From positions 79,462-143,461 of the forward strand of contig JAAXHJ010000023.1 of NCBI GenBank assembly GCA_012270965.1: a stretch of 64,000 nucleotides of DNA, given 5' to 3'. This document shows positions 17,550-26,365 of this stretch, one piece after another. How positions within the stretch are numbered: position 1 is the stretch's first letter; each line of letters opens with the position of its first letter. The notes below the pieces were generated by a model that saw only the letters and a program-made list of their open reading frames with translations, ran no database searches and had not been told where the DNA came from. The stretch comes from Candidatus Palauibacter poriticola (GTDB lineage: Bacteria > Gemmatimonadota > Gemmatimonadetes > Palauibacterales > Palauibacteraceae). Position numbers and translations under genes: made by a program.

Positions 17550-20153
17550 TTAGCGGTCCCAGTCCGCGGGGTCGGGGATCCCGCGGCTGACGCGCACCTC
17601 CAGGGCGGGGTCCAAGGCCAGCGCCTCCGCCGCCGCCCCGGCCAGTCCGGCGGGCGACGAACCCCGCAGAATCGCGCGCACCCGCCGGGTCGCGGGGTCG
17701 CGCACGATGGCGGTGGGATGGCCGCTCTCCCCGTCGAGCGTGAACGATCCGCCGGGCCCGGAGAGCGTGAGACTCGCCAGCGCCCCCGCCCAGCCGGGCC
17801 GGACGGGCACGGCGAAGGCGAAACCCGAGCCTCCGTTCCCATGCGCGATCCGCCACATGTCGAAGCGCAATGCGAACAGTTCCTCACCGGACGCGTTCCG
17901 GCCGCGAATACGATAGTCGCCGCCGCGCCGGGGCATAGCCGGCGGAGCATCGAGGACGAACGCGGGCTCGAGGTAGAGGGTGCCTTCCTCGCTCACGCCG
18001 CCCCAGAGCAGCAGCGTGCGGTCATTGCCGCCGCTGGCCGGGCGCGAGGCGGAGGCGGGCGGCTCGGTGCGCAGGCGAAAGCGCATCGCGTTGTAGAAGT
18101 GATAGTCGCCGATCCAGTGCGGATGGCAATATCCCATGATATCCGGCGTGTCCGGCGGAACGAGTTGCCCCCCGTCGCGAAAATCGTATCCCCACGCGCC
18201 GATCTGCCCGCTCTCCCCGGGATACCACGGATCGACGCCGGTCGCGCTGCACGGGGCGTGGCTGAGGCTCATGTTGTGCCCGAATTCGTGCCCGACGATG
18301 TCGGGTCGATCGTGACTGGAGAAGCTGGCGAACCCGCCGACGTAGGCCAGGCCTCCTCCGTCGCTGTTCGTCATCGTACCCATGTAGTGCCCGGCTCCCC
18401 CCTCCGCGGCGCGTATCGCCGCCGTCTCCGCGAGGAGGGCGTTCTGGTTGTTGGTGGAGGTCATCACGGCCTCGTGCGCCGTGACCGTCATGGCTCCGAC
18501 CGGGAGCAGCGTACGCGTGTGCCAGAAGAGTTCGTGGTCCGGCGTAAGGCTGTTCACAAGGCTCACGATCGAGGCGTCCGGGTCCGACGTCAGCACGAAC
18601 GGAATCACCGTGAGACTGAACGTGGGCATCGTCCGCACGTCGACGGCGCGCCGGCCGCTGCCGGGGATCCGCCGCGTGAGTCCCAGGGCCGGGTCCAGCG
18701 TGCCGTCGGGATCCGTCTCGACGACGACTTCGAGGCCGGGTTGCACGACCCGCCCGGGGATTACGGCGTTCGCGGATGTGGCGAGGTCGCCTTCCTCGAT
18801 CGCCGTCGGCACGGGGTTCGACTGCGCGGGAATATCGACGAGGTGGGTCTCGGTGCCCTCCACGTAGAACCGGGCTCGGACGGCGGGGAAATCGACGGAC
18901 ACCCCTTCGGGGGCGGTGAGAAACACGCGCAGGAGCGTGGAATCGCCGGCGACGAGCGGCACCGGGAACCGTGACGACTGTACGGCCTGCGTGAGCACGA
19001 CCGACGCGTCCTGCCCGCACGCGGCGACCCGGTGTCTGTGCAGCCGCTCGAGCCAGTCCCGGAAAGCGGGTTCGGCGGGCGCGCAGAGCGCCGTGCCTCC
19101 GAGGTGGAGCTGAACGAGCCATGGGATCGACGTCAACTCGACGGGCAGGGGACCGGACAGTCCGGCGTTGTCGGACAGGTTCAGAACGCCCAGCGCCGCC
19201 AGGCGCCCGAACGCCGCCGGCACCCGCCCCTCGAGGTCATTGCGCATGAGCAGCAGGGTCTCGAGCCGACCGAGGTCTCCCAGTTCGGACGGGAGGGGCC
19301 CGCTGAGGTCGTTGTCGTTCAGGTCCAGCCGATGCAGCGCGCCGAGGTTGCCCAGCGCGGCCGGGATACGCCCCTCGAATCCGTTGAGGCTCAGATCCAG
19401 TTCCTCCAAGTAGCTGAAGCTTCCGATCAGCGGCGGAATCTCGCCATCGAAGTGGTTGTCGCGAAGATCCAGTCGCAGGAGGATCGGCAGGCGGCCCAGT
19501 TCCGGCGGGATGGGCCCCGCGAGCGCGTTTCGCGACAGTACGAGCGACTGGAGCCGATCGAGGTCGCCGAGTTCCGGGGGCAGCTGTCCCTCGAGTCGGT
19601 TGAAATCGAGGTGGACGTTCGTCACCCGCCCCTCCTCGTCCACCTCCACGCCATGCCACGTATCCAGCGGCCGGCCGGTCAGCCAGTTGTCATCGCTGGT
19701 CCAGTCTTCGCCGCCCGTCGCTTCGTAGAGCGCCCGGAGTGCGACGTGGTCCGCGGTCACGAGCTCGGGCACGAGGACGCTGAAGTCGAGTCGGGCCTGA
19801 AGCCCTCGCGGATCGCGGCCCCGGATCGTGACCCGCGCTTCGCCGGGGGCAACCGCGACGACGGTGACCGCGGCTCCGAAAAGCGAGGCGGAGGCGACGC
19901 CGGCGTCGGAGGTCTCGACCGAAAACGTGAGCGCGTCCCCATCCGGATCGGTGAAGTAAGCCGCCGCGTCGACCGTCAGCGTGTCGCCGGCCGCCAGTTC
20001 CTGCGGCGGGATCGTGCTCGTCGGCGTGGGCCGGCGGTTGGGAGAAGCCGTGGACGGCGCCGTGGCTTCGTCGCCGCACGCCGCGGCCGAGAGGACGAAG
20101 AGCCCCAGCAGGCCCGCGCATACGACCGGCGAGTCTCTCCCCCGCCGGCTCAT
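17550..20153 (-). CDS. LRR-metzincin metalloprotease lipoprotein
   Basis: 867 residues. The signal ends at LSAAAC (Cys26), so it is a surface lipoprotein. A cadherin/dystroglycan-like domain (about 40-125) is followed by LRALYEATGGEDW and about eight plant-type leucine-rich repeats (about 165-360, e.g. LPPELGDLDRLQSLVLSRN). The C-terminal half holds HEFGHNMSLSH near residue 620, a metzincin zinc site with three His and the catalytic Glu, then DIMGYC as Met-turn. The canonical Gly after the second His (HNxG) is Ser here. The repeats probably bind a protein target and the protease cleaves it. ATG 20153 overlaps the coiled-coil gene by 4 nt. It is the third gene of the operon starting at 24326. 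Confidence 0.85.
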   Translation of the reverse strand: MSRRGRDSPVVCAGLLGLFVLSAAACGDEATAPSTASPNRRPTPTSTIPPQELAAGDTLTVDAAAYFTDPDGDALTFSVETSDAGVASASLFGAAVTVVAVAPGEARVTIRGRDPRGLQARLDFSVLVPELVTADHVALRALYEATGGEDWTSDDNWLTGRPLDTWHGVEVDEEGRVTNVHLDFNRLEGQLPPELGDLDRLQSLVLSRNALAGPIPPELGRLPILLRLDLRDNHFDGEIPPLIGSFSYLEELDLSLNGFEGRIPAALGNLGALHRLDLNDNDLSGPLPSELGDLGRLETLLLMRNDLEGRVPAAFGRLAALGVLNLSDNAGLSGPLPVELTSIPWLVQLHLGGTALCAPAEPAFRDWLERLHRHRVAACGQDASVVLTQAVQSSRFPVPLVAGDSTLLRVFLTAPEGVSVDFPAVRARFYVEGTETHLVDIPAQSNPVPTAIEEGDLATSANAVIPGRVVQPGLEVVVETDPDGTLDPALGLTRRIPGSGRRAVDVRTMPTFSLTVIPFVLTSDPDASIVSLVNSLTPDHELFWHTRTLLPVGAMTVTAHEAVMTSTNNQNALLAETAAIRAAEGGAGHYMGTMTNSDGGGLAYVGGFASFSSHDRPDIVGHEFGHNMSLSHAPCSATGVDPWYPGESGQIGAWGYDFRDGGQLVPPDTPDIMGYCHPHWIGDYHFYNAMRFRLRTEPPASASRPASGGNDRTLLLWGGVSEEGTLYLEPAFVLDAPPAMPRRGGDYRIRGRNASGEELFALRFDMWRIAHGNGGSGFAFAVPVRPGWAGALASLTLSGPGGSFTLDGESGHPTAIVRDPATRRVRAILRGSSPAGLAGAAAEALALDPALEVRVSRGIPDPADWDR

Positions 20154-21109
20154 CGGGCGACGTGCGACAACTGCCGCTCCAGATCCTCGATCGCGGAGCG
20201 CTCGCGGTCGGAACTCTCGATGATATGGTCCGCGAAGTACTCGATGTTGTCCACCGGGGCCTCTCCGGCGAGCGACTTGATTCCCACCGTGGCGACCCCT
20301 CCGAGCGCTTCCGCGATCGTCCGCGCCTCGGCCACGAACTGTTGCGCGATGGTCTGAAGCATTCCTTCCGCCTGCGCAATCACGACATCCGCCCGGCCCG
20401 ACAACTCCTCGAGGCGCCGCGATTCATCGAGGTCGCGGTTGCAGCGGTCCATGACCGCGAGCCGGGCATCGCAATCATTGTAGAACTTGCGGAGAGCGGC
20501 CGAACGCAGGTCGAGCTTCTCGAGGGCTTCCGCGAGCTTCGCCTCCAGCCGATCCGCGATCCGGCCCTGTGCCTGCGCGAGGTCGCTACCCGGCTCGCCG
20601 CGAAGGCGCTCGCGCCAGTACGCGGCGGAGCGCTGAGCCTCGTCCGCCGCCTCGGCCAGTTCGGATCGCGCCCGTCCCCACTCCGAACCCCGCCCCAGCG
20701 TGCGCTCGCGGTGCGTCTGGATTCGCTCCCGGAACTCGGTCACCGCAAACTCGTGTACGCAAAGCACGGCCCAGGGTTCTCCGTTCCGGTAGGCTGCAAT
20801 CCCGTCCGTGACCGTCTCCCGGATCTCCGCTCGCCGCCGTCTGGCGGGGGCGCGTCTGGCCGCGTTGACCCACAGCGCGATCACTGCGGCCGACACGATG
20901 ACCGACAAGAATCCTGCGGCCCCGCCGGAGGCGGAGGCGGCCATGCTCAAGAGGAACACGAGGGTCGCTATGCACCCGACCGCCCTGCGTCCATCTTCGG
21001 AGAGCTTGGAACCGGCGATCTCGCGGTCGAGGCGGCGCTCCGCCTCCCGCGCCGTGCGCTCGAAGCAGCGGCGGGCGAGCGCGTTGATCGAAACGACGGA
21101 ATCGCTCAA
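20150..21109 (-). CDS. Two-helix coiled-coil membrane protein, function unknown
   Basis: 319 residues if TTG 21109 is the start (MSDSVVSINALARRCFERT). No ATG or GTG gives a better N-terminus, and the upstream gene ends 16 nt earlier. Two adjacent hydrophobic segments (about residues 43-80: FLLSMAASASGGAAGFLSVI then VSAAVIALWV) form a hairpin, and residues about 130-310 are almost entirely charged heptad-like helix, including a long stretch rich in Arg, Glu and Ala. This resembles a membrane-tethered coiled coil but belongs to no family I know. It lies between a VPS10/BNR propeller and an LRR metalloprotease with which it is translationally coupled, so a scaffold for them is plausible. Confidence 0.75.
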   Translation of the reverse strand: MSDSVVSINALARRCFERTAREAERRLDREIAGSKLSEDGRRAVGCIATLVFLLSMAASASGGAAGFLSVIVSAAVIALWVNAARRAPARRRRAEIRETVTDGIAAYRNGEPWAVLCVHEFAVTEFRERIQTHRERTLGRGSEWGRARSELAEAADEAQRSAAYWRERLRGEPGSDLAQAQGRIADRLEAKLAEALEKLDLRSAALRKFYNDCDARLAVMDRCNRDLDESRRLEELSGRADVVIAQAEGMLQTIAQQFVAEARTIAEALGGVATVGIKSLAGEAPVDNIEYFADHIIESSDRERSAIEDLERQLSHVAR

Positions 21110-21125
21110 CGGACGCCCACGCCGA

Positions 21126-24100
21126 TTAGCTCGTGGCGCGGGGCGGAGTACGCACGATGACGCCCGGGACGCCGGCCTCGCGTAGGCGGTTGTTGAACTC
21201 CGCCACGTCCGTGTCGATGATCTGCTGGAGCGTGCCCAGCCATCCGCCGAGTTCGGCCTCGAGTTCGTCGGCGCGGACGGCCGCGATCCGGTTTGGCCGA
21301 TCGTACGTGGACGAGATGTAGCCGTACAGGTTCGCGATCTCGTTGTCGAGCATGGGCGGGAAGTTGAGCATGTCCTGCCCCGAGCGGTTCCTCGTCTGGA
21401 AGAGTTCCTCCTCGACATCCGTGAGCTTCTCGCCCGCCGCCTCGGCCATCTCCGTGAAGTCGTCGCCGTAGCCGGCCTCCTCCACGGACGCCGCGATGTC
21501 GCTCATCTGCGACCGGACCGACCGCACCTCGCGCACCGCGTCGTGCGACTGCTGGAGAAGACCGCGCACGCGGACCATCAGGTCGTGCTGGGCCTGCAGG
21601 TCGGCGACCGTGACTTGGCCGGCCACCCGCGGGTCGACATGGACCGCCAGCGGCCGCGTCTGCGTCGCGTCGCCCGCCGTCAGACGCACCTCATAGCGCC
21701 CGGGCACGGAGGGAACCCGGCCCGTGAAGCCCCAGATCCGGGCACCCTCGACGAGGTCCGGTCCTTCTCCTTGAAGATTCCACGTCATCCGGTTCAGACC
21801 GGCGCTCGTCTGCAGGCGGTCCGGCGCCCAGCTCGACGCGCGTCCGATCGCCGCCTTCGCCTCATCATCCCACGAACCGGGGTTCGAGGAGTAGACCCGC
21901 ACGACCTCGCCTCCCGCATCCACGATCTCGAGGTTGACCGTCTCCTCCATCTCCTCGCCGAGTGCGAAGTGAATCGACGCCCCGCTGGGGAAGACGCCCT
22001 GCGCGCGCACCGCATCGCGCGTGGCGTAGAGGTGGACGTCGGCCGCCAGCGTGGCCGCGGACATCGTACGGAGCGGCGACACGTCGTCGAGAATCCAGAA
22101 CGAGCGGCCCTGCGTCCCGATGACGAGGTCGCCCTCGTGCACCTGCATGTCCGTGATCGGCGTGATCGGCAGGTTCTGCTGGAAGCGCTGCCAACTGTCC
22201 CCGCCGTCGAAGCTCACGTAGAAGCCGAACTCCGTGCCGGCGTAGAGGAGGCCCTCCCGCACCGGGTCCTCTCGCACGACGCGCACGAAGTGCCCGGGTT
22301 CGATGCCGTTCGCCGAAAGGCGGGTCCAGCTCTCCCCGTAGTCGTCCGTGCGCCACATGTAGGGGGTGTCATCCTGCATCCGGTAGCGGTAGACGGCGAC
22401 GTGCGCCCGCCCCGGGCCGTGCGCCGAAAGGTCGATCATGTTGACGGTCGAGAACTCGGACAGGTCGCCGGGCGTCACGTCCGTCCATGTCGCCCCGTCG
22501 TCGCGCGAGACGTGGATGAGGCCATCGTCGGAGCCCGCCCACAGGACGCCCGCCTCGTGAGGCGATTCCTCGAAGGCGAAGATCGTCCCGTACATCTCAA
22601 CCCCGGTGTTATCCCATGTGATGCGACCGCCCGCGTGCAGCATCTTCGTCGTGTCGTTGCGCGTGAGGTCGGGGCTGATCGTCTCCCACGAATATCCCGC
22701 ATCCCGCGTCCGGTTCACGTATTGCGAAGTGTGATAGATGACGTCGGGGTCGTGCGGGGAGATTCGGATGGGCGCGTTCCACTGAAAGCGGTGCCGCATC
22801 GTCTTCGGGGCCTGCCCCAGCTGGAGCTGCGGATAGAGGAGCATCTGCCGCACGTCGCCGGTCTCGCGGTCCACGCGGTTGATGCTGCCGCCGTAGCAGC
22901 CCGCGTAGGTCACGTTCGGGTTCCGCGGGTCGATCGCGATGTGGCCGCTCTCGCAACCCCCGACCGCCGCCCAGTGCTGTGCCGGCCGCACCGCCGGCAT
23001 GCCGCGGCTCGGTACCATGATGGTCGAGTTGTCCTGCTGCGAGCCGTACACGCGGTAGGGGAACTGGTTGTCGACGAACACCCGGTACATTTCAGCGGTG
23101 ACTTGGTTGTAGTAGGTGGACCAGCTCTCCGCGCCGGTCAGCGTCACCTGCCCGCCGCCGTCGTTCGCCACCACTTGGAAATCGGGGTTCTCGTAGTTGA
23201 TCCAGAGGTCGTGCACGTCCCCGTGCGGGACGCCGTACCCCTGCCATGTCACGCCCCCGTCGATGGACTTGTTGTAGCCCACGTTGAGGGCGTACACCGT
23301 GTTTTCGTCCACCGGGTCGGCGTAGATGTGCGTGTAGTACCAGGCGCGCTGCTGGAGCCCGCGATCGTCGTTCACTCGCCGCCAGCTGTCGCCCCCGTCA
23401 TCGGAGCGGTAGACGCCGCCCCGGTCGTTGGGTGCCTCGATGAGCACCCAGATCCGGTCGGGGTTGGCGCGGGAAACGGTGACCGCCGCCTTGCCGACAA
23501 GTCCGGTGGGGAGTCCGCCCTCGAGCCGGTTCCACGTGTCGCCGCCATCGGTCGACCGAAAGACGCCGGATTCCTCGGAGCCCGAGATCGCGGTCCACGG
23601 CTTCCGCTCGCCACGCCACGCCGCGGCGAAGATGATGCGCGGATTCGCCGGGTTTATCGCCAAGTCCACGACGCCCGTGGTGTCGGAGATCGCGAGGACG
23701 TGGTCCCAGGTCTCCCCGCCATCCATGGTGCGGAAGACGCCTCGCTCGGGGTGGGATCCGAAGGGGTCGCCGACGGCGGCCACGAAGGCGATGTCCGCAT
23801 CGTGGGGGTGGACCTCGATGCGGCCGATCTGCCCCGCGTTCGGGAGGCCGATGTGGGTCCACGAGTCGCCGCCGTCGGTGCTGCGGTAGACGCCGATCCC
23901 CTTCGACACGTTCCCCCGAATGGGTGCCGAGCCGGTGCCCACGTAGATGACGTTCGCGTCGCTGTCCGCCACGTCGATGGCCCCAATGGAACCGGTCTCG
24001 ATGTAGCCGTCGGAGATGTTGCGCCAGTTGAGGCCGGCGTCGTCCGTGCGCCACACGCCGCCCCCGGTCGCGCCCATGAAATAGGTGAGCGGCTGCTCGG

Positions 24101-24326
24101 TGATCCCGGCCACGGCCGTGCTGCGCCCCCCCCGCGGCGGCCCGATGGAGCGGAAGCGGAGGCCCGCCACATCGGCGGAGTCGAACACCACGGCTTCCTG
24201 GGCGGCCAGCCGCGGAGGCCCGGCGGCGAGGCTCGTCGCGGCAAGGCTCGCAGCCGCCAGCCCCGCCGCGAGGAGGGTGGCCGGGGCGAGGGTACGCGTG
24301 ATCGTGGAGACGGCTTGTGTTCGCAT
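21126..24326 (-). CDS. Secreted VPS10/sortilin-like BNR-repeat propeller protein
   Basis: 1066 residues from ATG 24326, which has a good GGAAGGAGCC ribosome site. The open frame upstream is non-coding. A Sec signal ends around AGPPRLAAQ. At least nine Asp-box/BNR repeats follow (STDGGDSWTHIG, TMDGGETWDHV, SIDGGVTWQGY, SFDGGDSWQRF and others), giving the ten-bladed VPS10 propeller. The last 350 residues are a beta-sandwich and a helical end with heptads. Large families of these proteins occur in Gemmatimonadota and related soil and marine bacteria, and the catalytic role, if any, is unknown. It heads the three-gene operon with the coiled-coil and metalloprotease genes. Confidence 0.9.
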   Translation of the reverse strand: MRTQAVSTITRTLAPATLLAAGLAAASLAATSLAAGPPRLAAQEAVVFDSADVAGLRFRSIGPPRGGRSTAVAGITEQPLTYFMGATGGGVWRTDDAGLNWRNISDGYIETGSIGAIDVADSDANVIYVGTGSAPIRGNVSKGIGVYRSTDGGDSWTHIGLPNAGQIGRIEVHPHDADIAFVAAVGDPFGSHPERGVFRTMDGGETWDHVLAISDTTGVVDLAINPANPRIIFAAAWRGERKPWTAISGSEESGVFRSTDGGDTWNRLEGGLPTGLVGKAAVTVSRANPDRIWVLIEAPNDRGGVYRSDDGGDSWRRVNDDRGLQQRAWYYTHIYADPVDENTVYALNVGYNKSIDGGVTWQGYGVPHGDVHDLWINYENPDFQVVANDGGGQVTLTGAESWSTYYNQVTAEMYRVFVDNQFPYRVYGSQQDNSTIMVPSRGMPAVRPAQHWAAVGGCESGHIAIDPRNPNVTYAGCYGGSINRVDRETGDVRQMLLYPQLQLGQAPKTMRHRFQWNAPIRISPHDPDVIYHTSQYVNRTRDAGYSWETISPDLTRNDTTKMLHAGGRITWDNTGVEMYGTIFAFEESPHEAGVLWAGSDDGLIHVSRDDGATWTDVTPGDLSEFSTVNMIDLSAHGPGRAHVAVYRYRMQDDTPYMWRTDDYGESWTRLSANGIEPGHFVRVVREDPVREGLLYAGTEFGFYVSFDGGDSWQRFQQNLPITPITDMQVHEGDLVIGTQGRSFWILDDVSPLRTMSAATLAADVHLYATRDAVRAQGVFPSGASIHFALGEEMEETVNLEIVDAGGEVVRVYSSNPGSWDDEAKAAIGRASSWAPDRLQTSAGLNRMTWNLQGEGPDLVEGARIWGFTGRVPSVPGRYEVRLTAGDATQTRPLAVHVDPRVAGQVTVADLQAQHDLMVRVRGLLQQSHDAVREVRSVRSQMSDIAASVEEAGYGDDFTEMAEAAGEKLTDVEEELFQTRNRSGQDMLNFPPMLDNEIANLYGYISSTYDRPNRIAAVRADELEAELGGWLGTLQQIIDTDVAEFNNRLREAGVPGVIVRTPPRATS

Positions 24327-24524
24327 TGGGTCTGGCTCCTTCCGGCAGCGCGTGCGTCGAACCGCGGGGCGCCAACGTAGGCGACCGATGGCCGGCGTGA
24401 CAATCGCCAAGCGGTTGGGGAACTTGCCGCCCGCGGTGCCGGTGTTCGGGGGAGTGGTGCGCCCTTCGACTCGACGGGCGGAGAATCTTTGGTCGATGGT
24501 CGGGATCGTGGTGTTTTTCGTGCC

Positions 24525-24887
24525 ATGAACACTACCATCGACAAGGCCGGTCGCTTGGTCGTGCCCAAACCGGTTCGCACGCCGGCCGGTCTGCACCCCG
24601 GGACGCGCGTCCGGTCCCGCGTGCGGGAGGGCCGGGTCGAAATCGAGCCCGTACCGCTGGACAGCTCGCTGGAACGGCGCGGCAACGTTGTGGTCGGGAT
24701 CCCCCGCGAGGACCAGCCGGTACTCACCGCCTCAGAGGTCGAGGCGACGATCTCGACGCTCCGCGAAGGCGTTGCCCGGGGGGCTCAGGCGCCGGTCGAC
24801 GCTTCGGTGAAGAAGTTGCGCAGGCGGCGGAGCACGAGCGCGTCCTCGCCCTCTCGGAGCAGGCGCGTGCGGACCGTCATCAGGTAG
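24525..24887 (+). CDS. AbrB/MazE-type antitoxin, C-terminus reading into opposing gene
   Basis: Residues 1-45 (MNTTIDKAGRLVVPKPVRTP then AGLHPGTRVRSRVREGRVE) are the swapped-hairpin AbrB DNA-binding fold of VapB/MazE antitoxins. ATG 24525 is chosen over an upstream in-frame start because the family begins here. A normal protein would end near residue 85, after VEATISTLREG. Here no stop occurs until 24887, and the last 103 nt overlap the 3' end of the opposing PLP-enzyme gene. The original stop was probably lost, which adds an Arg/Ser-rich tail. No PIN toxin follows. It could still bind DNA as a dimer. Confidence 0.65.
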   Translation: MNTTIDKAGRLVVPKPVRTPAGLHPGTRVRSRVREGRVEIEPVPLDSSLERRGNVVVGIPREDQPVLTASEVEATISTLREGVARGAQAPVDASVKKLRRRRSTSASSPSRSRRVRTVIR

Positions 24888-26077
24888 GCGAGACGGGGCT
24901 CTCCGGCCATGAGCGCGGCCTTCGCCTCGTCGGTTGAGAGCGAAATGACCCCGGGATCCCAGATCAACTCCACATCCTCGTACCCGGCCGTGTTCGTCAC
25001 CACCTTGGCGGTGAGGCCGGGGATGTCGGCCAGGCCCGCGGCGATGCGATGGGCCATGTCGGACCAGCCCGCGACCCACGACTCGACGTCGCGCTCCACG
25101 TAGCGGTCCAAGGCAACCACGAGACCGACGATCTCCTCCTTTCCGACTTTCATGCCCCGGCCGATGCCATCGTTCGGCGAGGCGTTCAGACGGGCCGCTT
25201 CCACGAGGTCCGCCCGCCCGGCCAGGATGCCGGACGACTGCGGGCCGCCGATCCCCTTGCCGCCGCTGATCACGATCAGATCCGCCCCCGCCTCGGCGAA
25301 CTCGCCGAGGCCCACCCCGGTCGGAAGGTCCGACGCCATGTCCACCAACACGGGGACGTCCGCCGCGCGCCCGATCTCGATCTGCTCGCGCACGGTCATG
25401 ACCTCGGGTCCCGGGGGCACCGCCCAATCCACGGGGGCCGGAGGCGCGAACAACGTCTGGCGTTCGGCCGTCGCGAGCGCGGCGATCATCGCGGTTCGCT
25501 CGCTCAGCTTTGCCCGGAAGTCCTCCCGCGTCTCCGCCTCGACGATCGTCATCCCGGCGTCCCGGTACGCCCGGTCGTAGCCGAACCGGTGCTGCGTCTG
25601 GATCAGGCACTCCCGGCGCGGCCACGTGGGGAGGGGAAGCGCGTGGACCCGCTCCGGATCCGTGCCGGTCAGGCAGCCCGCCGCCCCCAGCACCATGGCC
25701 GAGAACCCTCCAGCCGCGACGAGGGCGGCCTCCGTCCCGAGCCGCTCCGCGATCCGCGCCCCCGCCGCCTCGAGCAACTCGTGCATGTCGACGAGGAACT
25801 CATTCGCCTCGGCCATGGCCGCGATGACCTCGGCGTCCATCCGTCCGCCGCCCAGCCGTGAGATGTGCTCGTGCGCCGGGAGGTGCGGCCGGACGCCGAG
25901 GAGGCGCGTGTAGATGTTGTCGCGGTAGAGGGTTTCGAGTGCGTCCGGGTCGGTCGGCCAGTCCCCGGAGCCCGATCCGGGGACGCCGCGGCCGGCCCCC
26001 GGCGCGCACCCCGAAAGACCGATCGTGAGGCCCGCCGCCCCCGTCCGGATCACGAACCCGCGACGGTCGACGGTCAC
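24785..26077 (-). CDS. SelA-fold PLP-dependent protein with Tat lipoprotein signal
   Basis: 430 residues from GTG 26077, placing VDRRGFVIRTG and a hydrophobic stretch ending LSGC (Cys24) at the N-terminus: a twin-arginine signal with a lipobox. The longer TTG frame would bury it. The body is a fold-type I PLP enzyme related to SelA and D-glucosaminate-6-phosphate ammonia-lyase: VLVDMASDLP holds the PLP Asp and VISGGKGIGGPQSSG the Schiff-base Lys (about residue 272). Real SelA is cytoplasmic and works with SelB and tRNA-Sec, none of which is seen here. An exported lyase or racemase acting on an amino sugar or amino acid is likelier. The reaction is unknown. Confidence 0.82.
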   Translation of the reverse strand: MTVDRRGFVIRTGAAGLTIGLSGCAPGAGRGVPGSGSGDWPTDPDALETLYRDNIYTRLLGVRPHLPAHEHISRLGGGRMDAEVIAAMAEANEFLVDMHELLEAAGARIAERLGTEAALVAAGGFSAMVLGAAGCLTGTDPERVHALPLPTWPRRECLIQTQHRFGYDRAYRDAGMTIVEAETREDFRAKLSERTAMIAALATAERQTLFAPPAPVDWAVPPGPEVMTVREQIEIGRAADVPVLVDMASDLPTGVGLGEFAEAGADLIVISGGKGIGGPQSSGILAGRADLVEAARLNASPNDGIGRGMKVGKEEIVGLVVALDRYVERDVESWVAGWSDMAHRIAAGLADIPGLTAKVVTNTAGYEDVELIWDPGVISLSTDEAKAALMAGEPRLAYLMTVRTRLLREGEDALVLRRLRNFFTEASTGA

Positions 26078-26365
26078 GATCCGGGGCCGAGATTCCGCGG
26101 TGGTCCGCGCATGAGTAAGGGCTCCCTGTCGGTGGTTCGCTTCACCGCTCGCCGCGCCGACGAAACACGCCGGACGACACACCCCAACAACATACGCCGA
26201 CCACAATAGTGCGGCTTCGCGGAAGTTCGCGAGCCATCGAGAGCGCCGAGGTGCCGAGTTCCCCCAAGGCTCGTCGACCTCGGCCCCGCGCCCTCCAACC
26301 GCGCCCGCCCCCCCGCCGCGCCCGCGCCCCGCTGGTGGGATTAGTCCGAGCGGTCCGCCGCGCCG

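Noticed and set aside
24785-26077. Selenocysteine synthase SelA
   Set aside because: The export signal, the short N-terminus and the lack of selB, selD or tRNA-Sec nearby argue against it.
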